Shown here: piece by piece, positions 21,239 to 33,075 of the stretch | Layout of the letters: each line of letters starts with the position of its first letter | How positions within the stretch are numbered: position 1 is the first letter of the stretch | Source: Armillaria gallica | Taxonomy: Eukaryota; Basidiomycota; Agaricomycetes; Agaricales; Physalacriaceae | Direction of reading: 5' to 3' | NCBI GenBank assembly: GCA_037576215.1 | Contig: JBANDB010000011.1 | Location: forward strand, 1,488,001 to 1,552,000 | Length of the DNA stretch: 64,000 nt | Notes under the pieces: generated by a model | What the model was told of the DNA's origin: nothing | Seen by the model: only the letters and a program-made list of their open reading frames with translations | Database searches by the model: none | Translations under genes and position numbers: made by a program

Positions 21239-22914
21239 TGATTGGGCCTAAGACTTCCGTGGCAACGGCAACACCAACTCGGAGTGAGCTTGGTTAATTA
21301 ATGTAGTGGCACAGCAATCAAGGTGATTGTGTGTGCGAGTGGTTCAGGGCACCTCCGTGCAGTAGAACAATTCCTCTATACACAAGAATACACTGTGACT
21401 TTAAGTCTGCAAAGTAGTACTGCTTGGTAGTCGAGTACTAAATGCTATGGCTTCAAGCCAGTAGGGATCTCTCGAAATGAGAGGGAACAAAAATGGGTAT
21501 GACGTGAATACCACGAATCTGTAAGAGAAAACGTGCTGTGAGACTAGAAAACGTCGCTTGATGGTAATTGGAGCAGGGTGAACAATAGAGAATAGACTAA
21601 ACGGTCGGCAATGGTCTGTGGGCGAGCGAAGCGATGAGAAAACAGCATGGGGACTGCAAGTGTCAAAATAAACATGGAACGAGGTGCTGAGGGTGGGCTG
21701 GCAAGAGAAAACGTGGAACTATGAAAACTGGTGGCGATACTGGTCCTATACGATGCGAGGGTGCTGAGTTGATGTTGAAACTGGTCTGGTACTGAAATGA
21801 TCTTATCCTATATCAAAACTAACCTTCAAGTCCACTTGAGGGACTGATACTATATGAAAACTTGCTGAAACTGATCCTAAGTCTGCTCTGAGACTACCCA
21901 AGTGGGTGACGATAAAGATGGCAAAAGTGAAACTGTAAAAACTCCAATGGTGCGAAAGTGAAACGATGATGGCCTATAAAAGATAACAGGGGTGAGGTAT
22001 AGCGTGGTGATCACGTATTGGCACAGTACGAGCGTGCACCAATAGTGTTAAGAGCGAAGAGCGTGTAGTGAAGGACTCTTCACAGTTAAAACCGTGAGAT
22101 AACTCTGGTGAGCTCAAAAGTCAACGTGCGATCAAGAATATGCTGGTGCAAACGGTATATTGCCGTAGAACGGTGAATAAACGTTGTTTTCTGGTGATAG
22201 ACTAGAGGGTGATGATAATTGATGTAGTCTGGGGTCAACTGGAGATGAACTGCCCTTGAACTACGTTTTCTAGCTAGTTTTTATACTACAAGTACAAATT
22301 TATAAATAGAGTAAATATGCGAGACTTAGTAAGGCTGTAAGGCCTTGGCTTTGTCAAATTTTGTAGGAAACATATGGTCCTTGGTCTTCTAAAGTAACAG
22401 CAACTCGTCAACATTGCCGCATATGGATGTGAACCGTATGGTTTTGCTGAGCGATGCCTGGATCGTTAGGTGCTGTTTAGCTGCGGATTACTGAGCGATA
22501 GTCGTTGTACTGAGGAATACGCGTGGGGCAACGTTTTCTTGAGGCCTTGGCGAAGTAACAGCCTTAGTAAACATGGTCTATAGTTGCCGTAGCTGGGAGG
22601 GTACTCGCATCAATCACATCATCTTCATTAAGTGTTCAATAAGCGCGTCAACTGAGTGCTTCTGAGTGATGTGTCAATTCTGTATTGGGATGATTGTCGA
22701 TCAAAGGTGCCTTGCCATGATGAAGTACGGCAATTATGATGTGTGGCAAGATGGGATGGATAACAAAGTGCGTAAGGAGTGGTTGCCATAGGATGAAAGC
22801 GGTATCAATGTGCGTGCAATCATTGGTTTGCTGAAAGGCCGTTGAAGGGACAATAGTGTTAATTAGCAGGCAAAATCCGCGAATTCTGAGCGTACAGAGC
22901 CTGGAGGCTCATCA
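21239..22914 (-). repeat. 5' LTR of element L (LTR4)
   Basis: A 1676-bp LTR reading TGATGAGCC...CAATCA on the minus strand and followed by PBS and gag. A TATA-like TATAAAAA lies at 22278-22285 (minus strand), about 630 bp into the LTR; the same box occurs in all six LTR copies of the window. On its right, ACAT (22915-22918) starts element R leader sequence, so this LTR sits head-to-head with R gag. Confidence 0.9.
22278..22285 (-). promoter_or_regulatory. TATA-like box of the giant-family LTR
   Basis: TATAAAAA on the minus strand lies within the conserved block GTATAAAAACTAG. Equivalent boxes lie near 2388 (minus), 3915 (plus), 7176 (minus), 52785 (plus) and 60096 (minus). It is the only strong TATA in the LTR, so it is the likely promoter of gag-pol. 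Confidence 0.55.
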
Positions 22915-25900
22915 ACATCTTCAGTTACAAGAATCTACAGCCCATTTAGCATCGTCTGAAGCGTCATCTTCGATGCTCGCTACAGAAACCTCGTTACCAG
23001 ACTCCCCTCGTAGTCCCATTCCTGGGTCTTTCATTGAATCTCCCACATCCCCATTTCCAGCAGAACTAGACATCTCTGAAAGAGAGAATTTATCGTTTTC
23101 TGGACCAGAAGACGACAAAGAAACTGAAGTTACCGCAGAACTCTTTGGTTCAAACTATGGAACAGCCCCTGGCACCCCTTATTCCAGACAAGCTTTCGGA
23201 GGCTACCACGTAGAATCCACCTCATTCACCGATTACCGACAAGAAGAATCCATTGAATCTAGCGATGAATTAGTACCAGATTCCGCTACCACCATAAACT
23301 TTGATATCAAGGACGAGTCCTTCAATCAAAGCCTTACTTTTGATCCACCGGCAGAGGCTTCCACCTCTTATTTTCCCATATTTCCCATTTTACTGCCAGT
23401 CAATCTGAATCAACAACCAGCTCCTGTAGCGCAACCTGGCGCACAACCACCCGTACAGCCCCCAGTACAACCTCCAGTCCAGCAGCCAGTCCAGCAACCT
23501 GCAGCCATGGCAGCAGCATCTATGCCGTTCTGAAAGGAGAAGAGTGCTCTGAATATCATTGACGAAATTAGTCCTGGACGCGAATTGACACATTATATCA
23601 GTGATATCGAAGGCCTCTTCACCCATCATAGCATAAACGCAGAAGCCAATAAAAAGAAGTGGTTTATCTATTATCCTGGTCTCGTCATCTCCAAATTTTG
23701 GGAGAGCTTGCCCGAGTATAGCGATGCCGGCAAAACCTACGAAAACTTCAAGGATGCCGTAGTCGCTCAGTATCCAGACACTAGCACCACTCGCAAATAC
23801 GAGAGACACGACCTCGAGCGCGTTATTGGAAAATATGCGCAAGAAGTTGATAATCTCGCAGACCTAGGAGCATTTTATCGAGAATTCTACCCCAAGGTAA
23901 AGCACTTGGTCACGAATAATTGTTTGTCGAACCACGAGACCAGCAATATGTTCAGCAAAGGCTTTCCTAACCACGTTTTGGATGCCATTGCCCATCGACT
24001 CCAGATCAAATTACCAGACCATCATCCAGCAGACCCTTACGACCTCAGCAACATTTATGCAGCTGCTCAGTTCGTTCTACAAGGCACAAATAAAGGAGAA
24101 AGCACTCTTAGCAGTATGCCTACTCAGAGTTTTCATGACGCTGGTCCAGCCAGACCTTCCGAGATGCCGTATCCCAGTCCAGTTTCGCAACCTCAGCCAA
24201 TCATTCGTGTCAAAGAAGAACCTGTGGAACCCCAAGTCAAGATGGAGCATATTAATCAGCTCATTAAACTTGGCGAGACGTTATTGCAGCTAAACTCGAA
24301 TGATCAATTCCAAAAAGCTCAGCAACGATCGTTTTTGTCAGGTCCACTGCAGCAGAGCACTTATGCTAATACGGCAACTGGCCAAAATTGCAGTTTCTGC
24401 GGCGAAATTGGTCATTTTATTTGAGAATGTCTCAAAGTCAAAGAGATGATTAAAGAAGGGAAGTGCAGGCACAATATAGATGGGAAGATCGTCCTGTCTA
24501 CTGGCGCTTGGGTCCCTAGAGGTCTCCAGGGCACTTGGCTTAAAGATCGCATCGAAGAATGGCACCGTCAGAATCCAGGCCAGATTGGCATCATCAATCA
24601 GCTGATGAACGCCATTGTCGAGCCAGTTCCGCATCTCAGCCAGCAACATTCTTCACCAGTTAACGCAGATGCTCAGTCACTTAGCGTGCCTGTTTCCGGG
24701 ATTGATGCATGTCAACGCCTCGAGGTGCTCATTGCCAAATCCGAAGCTATTGGAAAAGAGATCCAGGGCATCAAACAGTTCATGCAAGTTGCCAAAGAAG
24801 ACTCTTCTAGTCCGAATACCGCAGACACTACGGATACTATGATTCACCAGGTTGTAGTCGAGGTTCCCCACCTTAAATGCGGACCATCCAAGAAGGTAGC
24901 TCCCACAGCAAAAGCAGAGGCCGTTGTTCCACAAGAACCTACTAAGGCAGTGGGTCGACAAACTCATACTAGTCGGAAGGCCGCTGAAGAAGCAGTGCTT
25001 GATGATGAGCAGGAGGTTGCTATACCTAAGATTCGCGATCACTTCGATCAAGATCTTATCCCAGATTATGACGGCATGCCCGACTTAGTTGAATATTCAG
25101 ACGACGAAGACGATATTGCCGTACCTGCTCAGACCAAGCAAGACAACGAAATTGCTGCAGCTATCATAGAGTCTTATTCTCCATGTCAATTCGAGAAAGC
25201 TAAGACAGTAGTCCACGGCAATGATCAGAATATTCGTTCCAAGTTTCCATCTTACATGCCACCTGCTACTCTGCGACAAGATTCATCCAAGACTGTCACG
25301 GCAGTACTCGAGCATGCGCCAGTCAAGGAGCGTGTAGCTCAGCTCATCCCCGAAGATATTCATCCATTTGCTGCAGCAAAGCCAGCCAATTACACACCGC
25401 CAGCAGTTCGTAACGTGGGTGCAAAGCCAGATGTCCACAAGTGTCCCAAAGACAATGAACCTGCTTATAGGACACGGACGCCGATAGAAGGTTCACATGT
25501 TGTGTGAGAAGTCTACGAGCGTGCACTTGACTCCACGATCACATTGTCGCATCAAGAGTTATATTCTTTATCACCAGCATTCAGGGAAATGATTAAGGAG
25601 GATAACACAAAGCGCAAAGTGCCAAATACCGTGGAACAGTTCCAGAAGGAGGTAGCTTTACCATTCACCGGACCTGAAACCGTAGAGATCACGGTAAAGG
25701 TGCCAGAAGACTATGAAAATGGCAAAACTTCCACTCTTTTATACAGCATGCCAGATAATTTTGTGCAGACTTTCGAGCAGACCAGTAATGCGCAAAAGGA
25801 ACCGCCGGCAGGATCGTCAGTCATCCCAGACCCGTACGAAGCTCGTATCAAGAAAGGGGAGAAGATTGGACCCTTGAAATGTGCAGCAGATTCTATTTCA

Positions 25901-26335
25901 TTAAGATCCATCGTTCCAGTGGTGGATCATCAGCTCAAAGTCGAGTGCATCATTGATCCCGGATCACAAGTGATCTCCATGTCAGAAGCTGTGTGCTTGC
26001 GCTTGGGGCTGATCTATGATCCTACGGTTATATTGGAAATGCAGTCAGCCAATGGAACTACGAATTATTCCTTGGGTCTAGCACGAAATGTTGCATTTTT
26101 GTTTGGAGATATCACACTATACTTGCAAGTGCACATCATTCGGCAATCTGCCTACAATATCTTGCTTGGCAGACCCTTCGACACGTTAACTCAGAGCATT
26201 GTTCGCAATTATTCGGACGAAAACCAGACCATTACCATCCATGATCCGAACACTGGCAAGACCGCCACCATCCCGACGATTCCTTGTGGTCGTCCCCGCA
26301 TCCTTAACCACATCCCATTTTCTTGGGAAAATTGA
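22915..26335 (+). pseudogene. gag: Ty3 gag-protease (element R, two extra stops)
   Basis: This is a near-identical counterpart of the L gag-PR frame. It shares TGA AAG (23531-23533) and the terminal TGA CTAG (26333-26335) with L. Private stops are TGA at 24422-24424, just after the zinc knuckle sequence CSFCGEIGHFI, and TGA at 25505-25507; in both places L has CGA, so each is a C-to-T change at CpG. The protease keeps IIDPGSQVISMS and ILLGRPF. The N-terminal leader is missing on the left, since R opens at ACAT inside it, and the upstream frame runs into LTR4. Confidence 0.82.
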
Positions 26336-29300
26336 CTAGAAGAACCCAATGATGATATAGAGGAGATCGCCCTCATCATTGAATTAGATGCGAATCAAGA
26401 ACCTAAAATTATTGCCTACGCGGCATCCACTTCTGAATTTGACTCAGAAAAAGCTTCAACCCAATATTTATCGGCTTGCGACCCTAATAAATTCCCTATT
26501 CAACCCACTACGTTTACACAATCACTATGGTCGACCGAAACCGTGTACAGTTCCACCCCATATGCCGAATTCTCTTTACTAACAGATCGCAAACAATTGT
26601 TACTGTTATATTCTATTCCTACTCAGATTCCAGTTCCGTTACCCAGCCCTGAGATTACATGTATCATCTATACGGTTCTAATATTATTGGAGATCAATCC
26701 TACAAGCCATGGTTCTCTAAGAAAGTCTTGGTTTTCGCAGGCAAGAAGTACAAGCCGGTCGCTTTGAAAACGAAGCCTGTACTTGCAACCTTGCCTGATA
26801 AATTCTGTATCGTTCACAATATTCGAGGAGATCCATTAGCCGATATACCTACGTTATCTCCAACACCACCCCCTTTCATTCCCACCGAACGTTATACCCA
26901 AGAATGCAAGGAGTACATCGACTCCATCCATAACGATGGTTTCCTTTGGCCAGAAGAAATGAAGCTCATGCATCACTTCATGACGGTTCAGGAGAAAGCA
27001 TTCGCATGGGAGGATTCAGAATGAGGCAGTTTTCATAAAGATTTCTTCCCTCCAATCGATATTCCAGTCGTCGAACACACCCCTTGGGTTCTACAAAATA
27101 TTCCTATACCTCCAGGCATTTACGCAGAAGTTTGCCGTATGATCAAGACAAAGATTGACGCAGGCGTTTATGAACCTTCCAATTCTTCCTACTGCTTGAG
27201 ATGGTTTACGGTTTTAAAGAAAGATGGCAAAAGTCTCTGCATAGTTCACAGTCTGGAACTGTTGAACAAAGTTACGATTGCTCATTCTGGACTACCACCG
27301 GCAACAGACCCTCTCGCAGAACATTTCGCAGGTCGTGCATGCGGTGCTACTCTAGACTTATTCGTTGGATACGATGAACATCTATTGGCAGAGTTGTCTC
27401 GTGACCTCACCACCTTCCAGACTCCTTATGGAGCACTACGACTCATTACCTTACCCATGGGTTGGACCAATTCTGTACCAATATTCCATGATGACATTAC
27501 CTTCATTCTACAACCCGAAATCCCAGAGTTCACCATTCCTTACATTGATGACGTTCCAGTTCGAGGACCAGAAACTCGATACAAAATCATAGGAGGCTAC
27601 GAAACCATTCCTCTCAATACCGGCATTCGACGTTTTGTTTGGGAACATTTCCAAAACCTAAATAGAATTGTTCAATGCATGAAATATTGTGGAGGCATGT
27701 TTTCAGGCAAGAAAGTCTACCTTTGTTGTGCCGAAATTACCGTGCTAGGTCATAGATGCACGTATGCTGGCCGACTACCTCTCAAAAGTATTGTCTCATC
27801 AATACTCCGATGGGGACCTTGTATTGATGTCTCTGACGCGCGTGCCTTCATTGGTACTGTCGGAGTCCTACGAATATTCATTGATAATTTTGCAACCCGA
27901 GCTCTACCCATTACCAAGTTATTCAGAAAATATGTTCCTTTCAAGTTCAAATCAGCAGAGATTGCCGCACAAGAAGATCTTAAAGACACAGTTAGAGTCA
28001 GCCCAGCATTAAGGCTGCTCAGTTACACATCAACCGGAGCTGTTATACATGCCGTTGATACAGGACCTACCGCAGTTGGATATTATCTAGCACAGTGTGG
28101 CCCTGTCAATCCAAAGATTCAATATTTCGCTAGATTCGGTTCAATCACTCTTAACGAATGCGAGTGCAGATATTCTCAAGCCAAGAAAGAGATATTTGGA
28201 TTATACCGTGCCTTAGGAGATTGCAAAATTTATCTTATCGGTCTTCCTACATTTATTGTTGAAGTAGACACGAGTGCTATCAAGGGAATGCTCAAGAACC
28301 CTGATATCGCACCCTCAGCAGCAGTTAACCGATGGATTATCGGCATTCTATCTTTTCATTTCATTCTAGTCCATGTACCAGGCTCTAGGCATGGTCCAGA
28401 TGGATTATCGCGATGCCCACCCCAACTAGGAGACCCTCCTCTGCCTGAAGATGGCATGGAAGACTTCTTACACACTCATTATGGGCTTATGCATTTTATT
28501 AATTCAACTTCACCTACGGTTAATTTGCCAATCAAGTTAATCCAAGTTCTACAACAAGAAGTTGCCATAGATTCCACGAAAATTATTCCTTACTCGAAGG
28601 TTCCTCGTACCGCAAAGCAACAACATCTAGATGAACGGCTAACACACCTATTGCTGTGGCATCTATACCTCAAGAGACCTGCAGGATTTGACGATATTAC
28701 ATACGCGAAATTCATGAAATATGCTGTTCATTTCTTTGAGAAACAGGGAAAGCTATGGCGCAAAAACGAAGATGGGCGCCATCAGCTCGTCTTGTTCCCC
28801 GAACGTCGCATTCAAGTGATGATGTCTTGTCACGATGACGTTGCTCACAAGGGCTTCTATGTGACGCACGCGCTAATCAAGGAATGTTATTGGTGGCCGG
28901 ATATGAAGTATGACATTTCCTGGTTCGTAAGGATGTGTCATCTATGCCAAATCTGTCAAACCCGACAAATCTATATCCCACCTACCGTCGCACTTCCTGC
29001 TCCTTTGTTTTCCAAGATGTATATGGACACTATGATCATGCCAGTTTCAGGACAATACCGTTACATCGTCCAAGGCAGATGTTCGCTCAGTCATTATCCA
29101 GAATTTCGTTGCTTGCGCAAAGAAACAGCACGAACCTTAGGAGAATGGATTTTTGAGGATATCTTATGCTGTTGGGGATCCTTAGTTGAGATCATTACCG
29201 ACAACGGATCCGCCTTTGTTGCCACAATCAATTATTTGAGCAAGAAGTACCATATCAATCACATTTGTATATCCGGTTATAACTCCAGAGCCAATGGAAT

Positions 29301-30018
29301 TGCCGAAAGACCACACTTCGACGTCCGTCAAGGACTGTTTAAGGCATCTGATGGTGATCAAAAGAAGTGGAGTCAAAATGCCTATTCTGTATTTTGGGCA
29401 GACCGAATAATGATCAGAAGACGCATGGGTTGTTCACCGTATTTTGCCGCAACCGGGACGGAGCCCCTTCTTCCAATGGACATAGTCGAATCTACATGGT
29501 TGATGCCGCCACCAGACAATATCATCAGTACCACGTCATTAATTGCACGCCAAGCCATTAGTCTTTAAAAACGTTCTCAAGATCTCGAGTGCTTGAGGTC
29601 TAAAGTCTATGAAGCTAGAAGAAATGCCACAGTTAAATTTGAAAAGGACCACGAATACTCTATCAGAGACTTCAACTTCCAGAAGGGAGATTTAGTTTTG
29701 ATGTGCAACACACAGATAGAGAAGGCTCTAAATCGTAAAATGCGTGCCAGGTATTTGGGCCCCTTAGTGATCTTGGGGAGGAATAAAGGCGGCGCATATC
29801 TCCTTTGCAAATTAGACGGTTCGACCTTCGCAAGACCAGTTGCCACGTTTAGGCTATTGCCATACTTCGCCAGAAAGAAGATTGATGTACCGGATATCAA
29901 TGCAATCATTGACGTGCCACCCACGCGGATCAATGATCTCTTTGCATCATCAGATGATGGTACGCTCGATGACCTCCCAGATCTAGAAGGAGCGCATAAT
30001 GAAGCAGAACTTGCTTGA
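26336..30018 (+). pseudogene. pol: Ty3 pol: RT-RNase H-integrase (element R, nearly open)
   Basis: The frame continues from the UGA. Lesions: a frameshift region near 26600-26660; TGA at 27022-27024 (CGA in L); and TAA at 29566-29568 (CAA in L). Between them 27139-29568 is one open frame with LPMGWTNS, YIDDV, RNase H, the CHLC zinc finger, and integrase D/D/E residues in MYMDTMI, TDNGSAF and NGIAERPHFD. The last part, 29593-30018, holds the GPY/F-like YLGPLVILGRN motif and ends GAHNEAELA like L. It retains the 16 bp near 28825 that L has lost. Confidence 0.87.
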
Positions 30019-30216
30019 TTTTCACTCGAGACATTGGCGAAAACCAAAAATTTTATATAAATAATTGGGCTCCATTTTGGAACCCCTACACATTCGTTCA
30101 TAGCTAATTATTCTGACCGGTATATCCATACCAGTCCCCCGACACTCTTTCAAAATATACCCCTGCGAAATTGTCCGTACAAATTGAATACAACCACCTA
30201 GGCAAACACAGCAACT

Positions 30217-32153
30217 CTAGTAATGACCATGACGACTGGAGCCCGCCTTGCTCTGCCAGTTTCCTCCATAGTTACCGGGGACACCGTCCTGATACTCGAC
30301 GGATGCCTGGGGAGGCGGAGTCCAGCTGCCTTTAGAAGGACAGTTAGCTTCACCACAATGGCCCCAACCACGGCAAGTACAAAGAGCTGGGACAGGGTCT
30401 GGAGTCTCCATGTTAGAATCGCAGTTATTATGGTCGCAACTCCACCCAGCACATTCCTTAATGTACTGGGCGGCCTCGTGTTTACCTTTACCCTTTCGAT
30501 CCTCCTTTTTGCCCTTGTTCTTCAACTGGTTCTTCTTACCGTGGCCATGACCCAAGCGCTGGTGCTTATTCCTCCACCAAGGAACATAGGTTTTGCGAGA
30601 AGAAGACGTAGCGTGATTGCCGGTCCTCATTTTGGCCGCAGTACTAGCCTCCGCTTCCTCTTGAGCATGCGTCTCATCGAGGTTAACTGTAACAAGACGG
30701 TAATGTTGGAAAAGGATGTGACGAAGCTTCAGGTTCAAATAGAGCTCGCAGGTATTGGACTCCAATTGCTGGTAGTAAGCCTCCTTCGTATTCACCAAAG
30801 AAGCTATGGACTCGGGTCCATGAGGAGCAAACTGTTGGGAGTTCACCCCAACATAGGCCTTCGCGTTGTCGACAATCGATTCAGTATGAGGATCATCGCC
30901 AAGGATGCTCGAAATTTCTGTAAACGCATGGAGTTAGTAACTGCAGACCAGAAAATGCGGAAGACAAGAACTTACTAGCTCCATAAGGATCGGTGTCGAT
31001 GAGTTCATCAATAATGTCGAGGATATCTTGATCGTCCTCTGGATGGGGATCCTTGAATGGCATTAAAAGGATTTGCCAGTCAGGAAGGCCTCCGACGCAG
31101 CAGCGAGTCACGGATTTATGGCAAGCGTGGCAGACCGAAGACAGCCCAGCAAAAGTACACTCGGTGCCCTCAAGAATGCAAGGCCCGCAAGGACGAACAG
31201 CCTTAGATTCACATCAATACAAAAGAAAACATGGATTTAAAGAGAAAACGTACCTTGGTGGATCAAGCAGGACATCGATGAGCAGGATGACTAGGAGTGC
31301 CCGAGCAATAGGCACAGAATGTGTTGCCGTACTGGAGGTCAGCCTTGTTGAAAGAGCGGCGATACAGATCAGTGATCTTCTCGCCAATCTGAACGGCGTC
31401 CTTAAGGGTACCTTCTTTCTCGGCAAATTGCTCAATGAAGGCACCAGAAGGAGCGACAACCGGAGATGGCATCTGGATCATACCAAGTCAAATTAACGTG
31501 ATGCTACAGCTTTAACTGATTCAAAGCACGTACCACCCAATCTGCAGAAGAGACCGTAGAAGGAGACATGGCACAAGTTTCCCTAGCAGGAGTTTCCTCC
31601 TCTAATGCAATGTCGGCACCCTGAGAGGTAGAAGCAGACGCGGCGTCTGAAGACAAAGGCGCGGTCTGAACTTCCTTGGAAGGAGCGATATTAGGAGTAA
31701 ACGGAGCAGACGACATCTGGATATTGTCGTCGATACGGTAACGCAAGGGAGGGAGAACCTCCAAAGCATCCAAGATTTGGTTGCCGGAGATGGAGTACCT
31801 TCCACCGACAGAAAACTTGAGATGGTCAGACTCGATCTTGAGCATAGTGTCCCAAGTCTCACGAAAGTTAAACTTAGAGACGCAGCCATCGACGACAGCT
31901 TCGAACGTCTTAAAGAATTCTTCCTTGAGAGCGGATGGATAGTACGCTTCGACCTGGCACTATTCAACATCAATTAAAGCACGAAAACCCGCACAGGAGC
32001 ACGGCAATTTACCTTGACGTGTGCTGCCTCGTCAAAGTAGGTGGTGAGCCTCAACAATTGCGCGTTGGGCTCGAGAGGGACTTGCAAGACGGCGTCAGCA
32101 TGCTTGACAAGGGAGATGAGAGATGGAATAGTTTGAGCAGCAGAAGTAGACAT
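30217..32153 (-). pseudogene. Antisense accessory gene B (element R, one stop)
   Basis: The copy is almost identical to the L gene and uses the same splice sites; exon 1 is 32013-32153 with donor GTAAAT. The ATG at 32153 opens MSTSAAQTIPS and the stop lies at 30217-30219. The CAYCSGTPSHPAHRC knuckle-like motif is intact here, whereas L has a 2-bp insertion. A TGA interrupts CPA-STK at about 31263-31265 where L has CGA. The Zn2Cys6-spaced cluster (CGPC...CHAC...C) and the C-terminal CTCRGWGHCGEANC motif are kept. Where L has TGA (13449), R has CGA (DRKGKGKH). The two copies thus complement each other and show an intact ancestral frame. Confidence 0.72.
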
Positions 32154-32410
32154 GGCAATTCAGTGAAATGCGATGATTCTGAGGACACAACGACGAGAAA
32201 ATGTTCCCTTTATACGAAAACTCAAAGAACAACTCACCTCATCACATTTACATGAAAATTCCTACCGGGCTTGGATCATACGCTCGACGGAACGCAGCAT
32301 GGAATCCAACCACATGTTTGCAACTTTCAAAACTCAGCAGCATTCACTTTCAAATTACAAGTCTTCGAACCTTGGTTTAAATCTTTTCAGCCAAGGCCGG
32401 CAAAGATTTA

Positions 32411-32426
32411 AAAAGTTTAGGGGGGA
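32411..32426 (+). other. Internal (central) polypurine tract copy, element R
   Basis: AAAAGTTTAGGGGGGA on the plus (genomic RNA) strand is identical to the R 3' PPT at 52136-52151 and to both L copies. It lies upstream of gene B on the antisense map, at the same relative place as in L. Confidence 0.65.
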
Positions 32427-33075
32427 GAGACATGGTCCCCATGTTGTTCATAGGATGAAAACACGCATTCTTTTCAACACGACATTTTTGCACAAAAAGT
32501 AATGAAATCATGAAAGAAATGACCTTTCAATCTATGATATACCACACGAAAAACTACGAAAATATCATTTCTAACAACAAAAATACCACACTCCACCATC
32601 AATTTGACTATACACGATGGAGATATCACCAAAATCATACTTCAGTAACGAAAACTCATGACCAGTAACGCAAAGCACGATGAAACCAAAGGCCAATGGC
32701 ACTAGAGCCACGGCCATCCACATTCCTTATCATTTCAATTTCATAGCAATTCAGACTTAGAGAAATTATTTCAAGGAACAGCCCAAGGCAGACGATCACG
32801 TGAATCCTAGCACATGAGCCCCAGCAGCTGAAAATTCTCTAAGTCCAAATTCCCTGAAAAATCCACTGAAAAATCCAATAAATCACACAAAAATTGCAAG
32901 AAAAATTCGATTTATTTATATGTACCCTCATTGGGGCGGCGACATACAACTACAAGTAAAAATAATTGCCTGAAGGCGCACGACAGGCAAATTCATATAT
33001 CAATGTTCGAAAATACTGGAGCCAAGCCCCCAAGAGACGACGCTAGTCAATGGCCAAAGTCCCCAATCCCGCAGT

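Larger units (their letters stand above)
5696..22914 (-). mobile_element. Giant Ty3-type LTR retrotransposon 'element L' with antisense accessory genes
   Basis: Element L is transcribed from right to left: 5' LTR 21239-22914, PBS 21219-21234, gag-protease 17614-21141, in-frame UGA, RT-RNase H-integrase 13928-17613, then on the other strand gene B (11798-13730) and gene A (8444-10912), PPT 7826-7841 and 3' LTR 5696-7825. At about 17.2 kb it is two to three times the usual Ty3 length. The pol order RT-RH-IN is that of Ty3/Metaviridae-type elements. Flanks are GCGA on the left and ACAT on the right and do not match, so one end was exchanged after insertion; the right flank is the interior of element R. 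Pol carries several stops and one small deletion, so this copy is not autonomous. Confidence 0.9.

Noticed and set aside
22856..23533. A gag start inside LTR4 (LTR-gag fusion frame)
   Set aside because: The frame opens by chance across the LTR/leader junction and begins at GTG; the junction itself is a rearrangement.
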